In this document: in pieces, positions 14,547 to 15,890 of the stretch | How the letters are laid out: each line of letters begins with the position of its first letter | Position numbering within the stretch: position 1 is the stretch's first letter | Origin: CAYLZN01 sp964387935 | GTDB lineage: Bacteria; Acidobacteriota; Vicinamibacteria; Vicinamibacterales; JAFNAJ01 | Direction: 5' to 3' | DNA: 15,890 nucleotides | NCBI GenBank assembly: GCA_964387935.1 | Contig: CAYLZN010000105.1 | Location: 1-15,890 of the forward strand | Program-made: the position numbers and the translations under genes | The notes under the pieces: model-generated | Told to the model about the DNA's origin: nothing | Databases searched by the model: none | Seen by the model: only the letters and a program-made list of their open reading frames with translations

Positions 14547-15838
14547 AGTACGCGGTCGGGATCGACCTCGGTTCGACGACCACCAAGGCGGTCGTGCTCG
14601 GCGAGCACGGCGCCGTGCTCGGGCGCGGCATCACCAACTCCCGCAGCAACTACGACGTCGCGTGCGCGGTGGCCCTCAACGAGGCGCTCATCAACGCGCG
14701 GTTCTCCCTGATGGACGGCGAACTGGCCCGGGCGGGGGTCCCCGACGACCGCCGGTCGCGGCAGCTCACCGAACTCGAGCGGCGGTTCAGGGCCGAGCAG
14801 TACCGCGCGCAACTCCGCGTTCTGGTCCAGGAACTGCACCGCTTTCGCGCCCGGCTGCTGACGGCGCCGAAGGCGCTCGGTGCAGCCGTCGATCGGATCG
14901 CCGCGCGCATGGCGGCCGAGGTCGAGTCGCTCTATGCGGAAGGCGGACAGCGGAAGAGCGATTTCTTCCGGGATCTGGCAGGCAGCCGCTATCTCGCACT
15001 GGCCGAGGAGGAAGCCCGCGCCGGGGTCGCATTCGACGCGCTGGCGGGCCTGTTCGACAAGGCGATTCTCGACGTCGAGAACTCGCGCGAGGCCGCCGGG
15101 CGCTTCGAAGACCACGCGCGCGCCGCCTCGCACGCGATGGACGACGGTGACGGGCAGCTCGCGCGGGCCGCGGACCGCATCGCGTCGCTCGAGCTGGAGC
15201 AGATCGGCACCGTGGGCACCGGGTACGGCCGCCAGCGGCTGCCGTTCCCGGAGGGACAGATCCGCTCCGAGATCCTCTGCCACGGCCTGGGCGCGCACGC
15301 GATGTTCCCCGGCACGCGCACGGTCCTCGACATCGGCGGGCAGGACACGAAAGCCATCCAGGTCGACGAGCGCGGGCTCGTCACGTCGTTCCAGATGAAC
15401 GACCGCTGCGCGGCGGGCTGCGGGCGGTACCTGGGATACATCGCCGACGAGATGAGCCTCGGCCTCCACGAACTCGGACCGATCGCCAGTCAGTCGTCGG
15501 CGCCGGTCCGGATCAACTCGACGTGCACGGTGTTCGCCGGTGCCGAGCTGCGCGAGCGGCTCTCGCTCGGCGAGAAGCGGGAGGACATCCTCGCCGGCCT
15601 GCACCGGGCGATCATCCTGCGCGCCATGTCCCTGCTCGCCCGCTCCGGAGGCGTGCGCAGCGAGTTCACGTTCACCGGGGGCGTGGCCAGGAACCCCGCG
15701 GCGGTCGGCGCCCTGCGGACGCTGCTGGCGGAGAACTACGGAACGATCACGATCAACATCTCGCCCGACTCGATCTACACGGGCGCGCTGGGCGCCGCGC
15801 TGTTCGCCCTGCGAGACACGGGGAGCGCCTCATGCTGA
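14543..15838 (+). CDS. bcrA: Benzoyl-CoA reductase, ATPase/electron-activating subunit A
   Basis: One of the two ASKHA-fold subunits (BcrA and BcrD) that share a [4Fe-4S] cluster and couple ATP hydrolysis to injecting electrons into BcrBC. It is 431 residues. Phosphate-1 is IDLGSTTTK (7-15), phosphate-2 LDIGGQDTK (262-270) and the adenosine motif TGGVARN (378-384). Cluster-region cysteines are C289 and C293 in NDRCAAGCGRYL and C328 in INSTCTVFAGAEL. Between about residues 55 and 215 lies a long helical, charged insert found in BcrA/BadF but, as far as recalled, lacking in the shorter BzdP-type subunit and in dehydratase activators (about 260-290 residues). This marks the enzyme as Thauera/Rhodopseudomonas-type. 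GTG 14543 overlaps the bcrB stop (GTGA), with GGGAG six bases upstream. The stop overlaps bcrD by seven bases. Confidence 0.95.
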   Translation: MKYAVGIDLGSTTTKAVVLGEHGAVLGRGITNSRSNYDVACAVALNEALINARFSLMDGELARAGVPDDRRSRQLTELERRFRAEQYRAQLRVLVQELHRFRARLLTAPKALGAAVDRIAARMAAEVESLYAEGGQRKSDFFRDLAGSRYLALAEEEARAGVAFDALAGLFDKAILDVENSREAAGRFEDHARAASHAMDDGDGQLARAADRIASLELEQIGTVGTGYGRQRLPFPEGQIRSEILCHGLGAHAMFPGTRTVLDIGGQDTKAIQVDERGLVTSFQMNDRCAAGCGRYLGYIADEMSLGLHELGPIASQSSAPVRINSTCTVFAGAELRERLSLGEKREDILAGLHRAIILRAMSLLARSGGVRSEFTFTGGVARNPAAVGALRTLLAENYGTITINISPDSIYTGALGAALFALRDTGSASC

Positions 15839-15890
15839 CTGCCGGAATCGACGTTGGCTCCTCCGCCATCAAGGTGGCACTCGTCGACAC
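15832..15890 (+). CDS. bcrD: Benzoyl-CoA reductase, subunit D, N-terminal fragment (runs off window)
   Basis: ATG 15832 overlaps the end of bcrA by seven bases and is preceded at six bases by GGGGAG, the same spacing as the other bcr genes. The 19 complete codons read MLTAGIDVGSSAIKVALVD, which is the phosphate-1 loop of an ASKHA ATPase. In the known clusters the gene after bcrA is bcrD, the second ATPase subunit (about 280 residues), and the opening AGIDVGS fits it. The rest lies beyond base 15890, so integrity cannot be judged. Confidence 0.85.
   Translation, partial: MLTAGIDVGSSAIKVALVD

Overview
The window comes from a very GC-rich bacterial chromosome (roughly 70% G+C by eye, third positions almost all G or C). 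Its core is a gene set for anaerobic breakdown of aromatic compounds through benzoyl-CoA, using the ATP-dependent (class I) benzoyl-CoA reductase. The lineage cannot be fixed from sequence alone. The enzymes are close to the Thauera/Rhodopseudomonas (Bcr/Bad) type, but the surrounding genes (an NTP_transf_5-like protein, an FkbM-family fragment, a DRE-TIM metallolyase) are not those of the textbook clusters. A high-GC Acidobacteriota (Vicinamibacteria-like), Methylomirabilota/Rokubacteria or proteobacterial origin is possible; this is a guess.

Layout. 1-216 (+) is the 3' end of an FkbM-type methyltransferase gene. Bases 206-8383 hold a leftward run of six genes. In transcription order these are hcrC, hcrA, hcrB (the three subunits of 4-hydroxybenzoyl-CoA reductase), a DRE-TIM (isopropylmalate/homocitrate synthase-like) enzyme, a uronate-dehydrogenase-like SDR, and a large nucleotidyltransferase-fold protein with a degenerate kinase-like tail. 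A 178-base divergent intergenic region (8384-8561) carries a good sigma70-type promoter pointing right and a conspicuous AT-rich patch. Bases 8562-15890 hold the rightward operon had, oah, a GNAT acetyltransferase, dch, bcrC, bcrB, bcrA and the first 59 bases of bcrD. Its genes are packed with 3-base gaps or 4-7 base stop/start overlaps, nearly all with a clear Shine-Dalgarno sequence.

How it works together. Hcr reductively removes the para-hydroxyl of 4-hydroxybenzoyl-CoA to give benzoyl-CoA. BcrABCD uses ATP and a low-potential donor to reduce this to cyclohexa-1,5-diene-1-carbonyl-CoA. Dch hydrates the diene, Had oxidises the alcohol to the 6-oxo compound, and Oah adds water and opens the ring to 3-hydroxypimelyl-CoA. 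Every step from 4-hydroxybenzoyl-CoA to ring opening is therefore encoded in about 11 kb. Not in the window: a CoA ligase, the electron-donor ferredoxin and its reductase, a transcription factor, and the beta-oxidation genes for 3-hydroxypimelyl-CoA. No RNA gene, CRISPR array, insertion sequence or integrase was seen.

The less explained parts are the GNAT enzyme embedded in the reductase operon, the DRE-TIM enzyme and SDR that follow hcrB, and the nucleotidyltransferase/pseudokinase-like fusion at the end of the leftward run.
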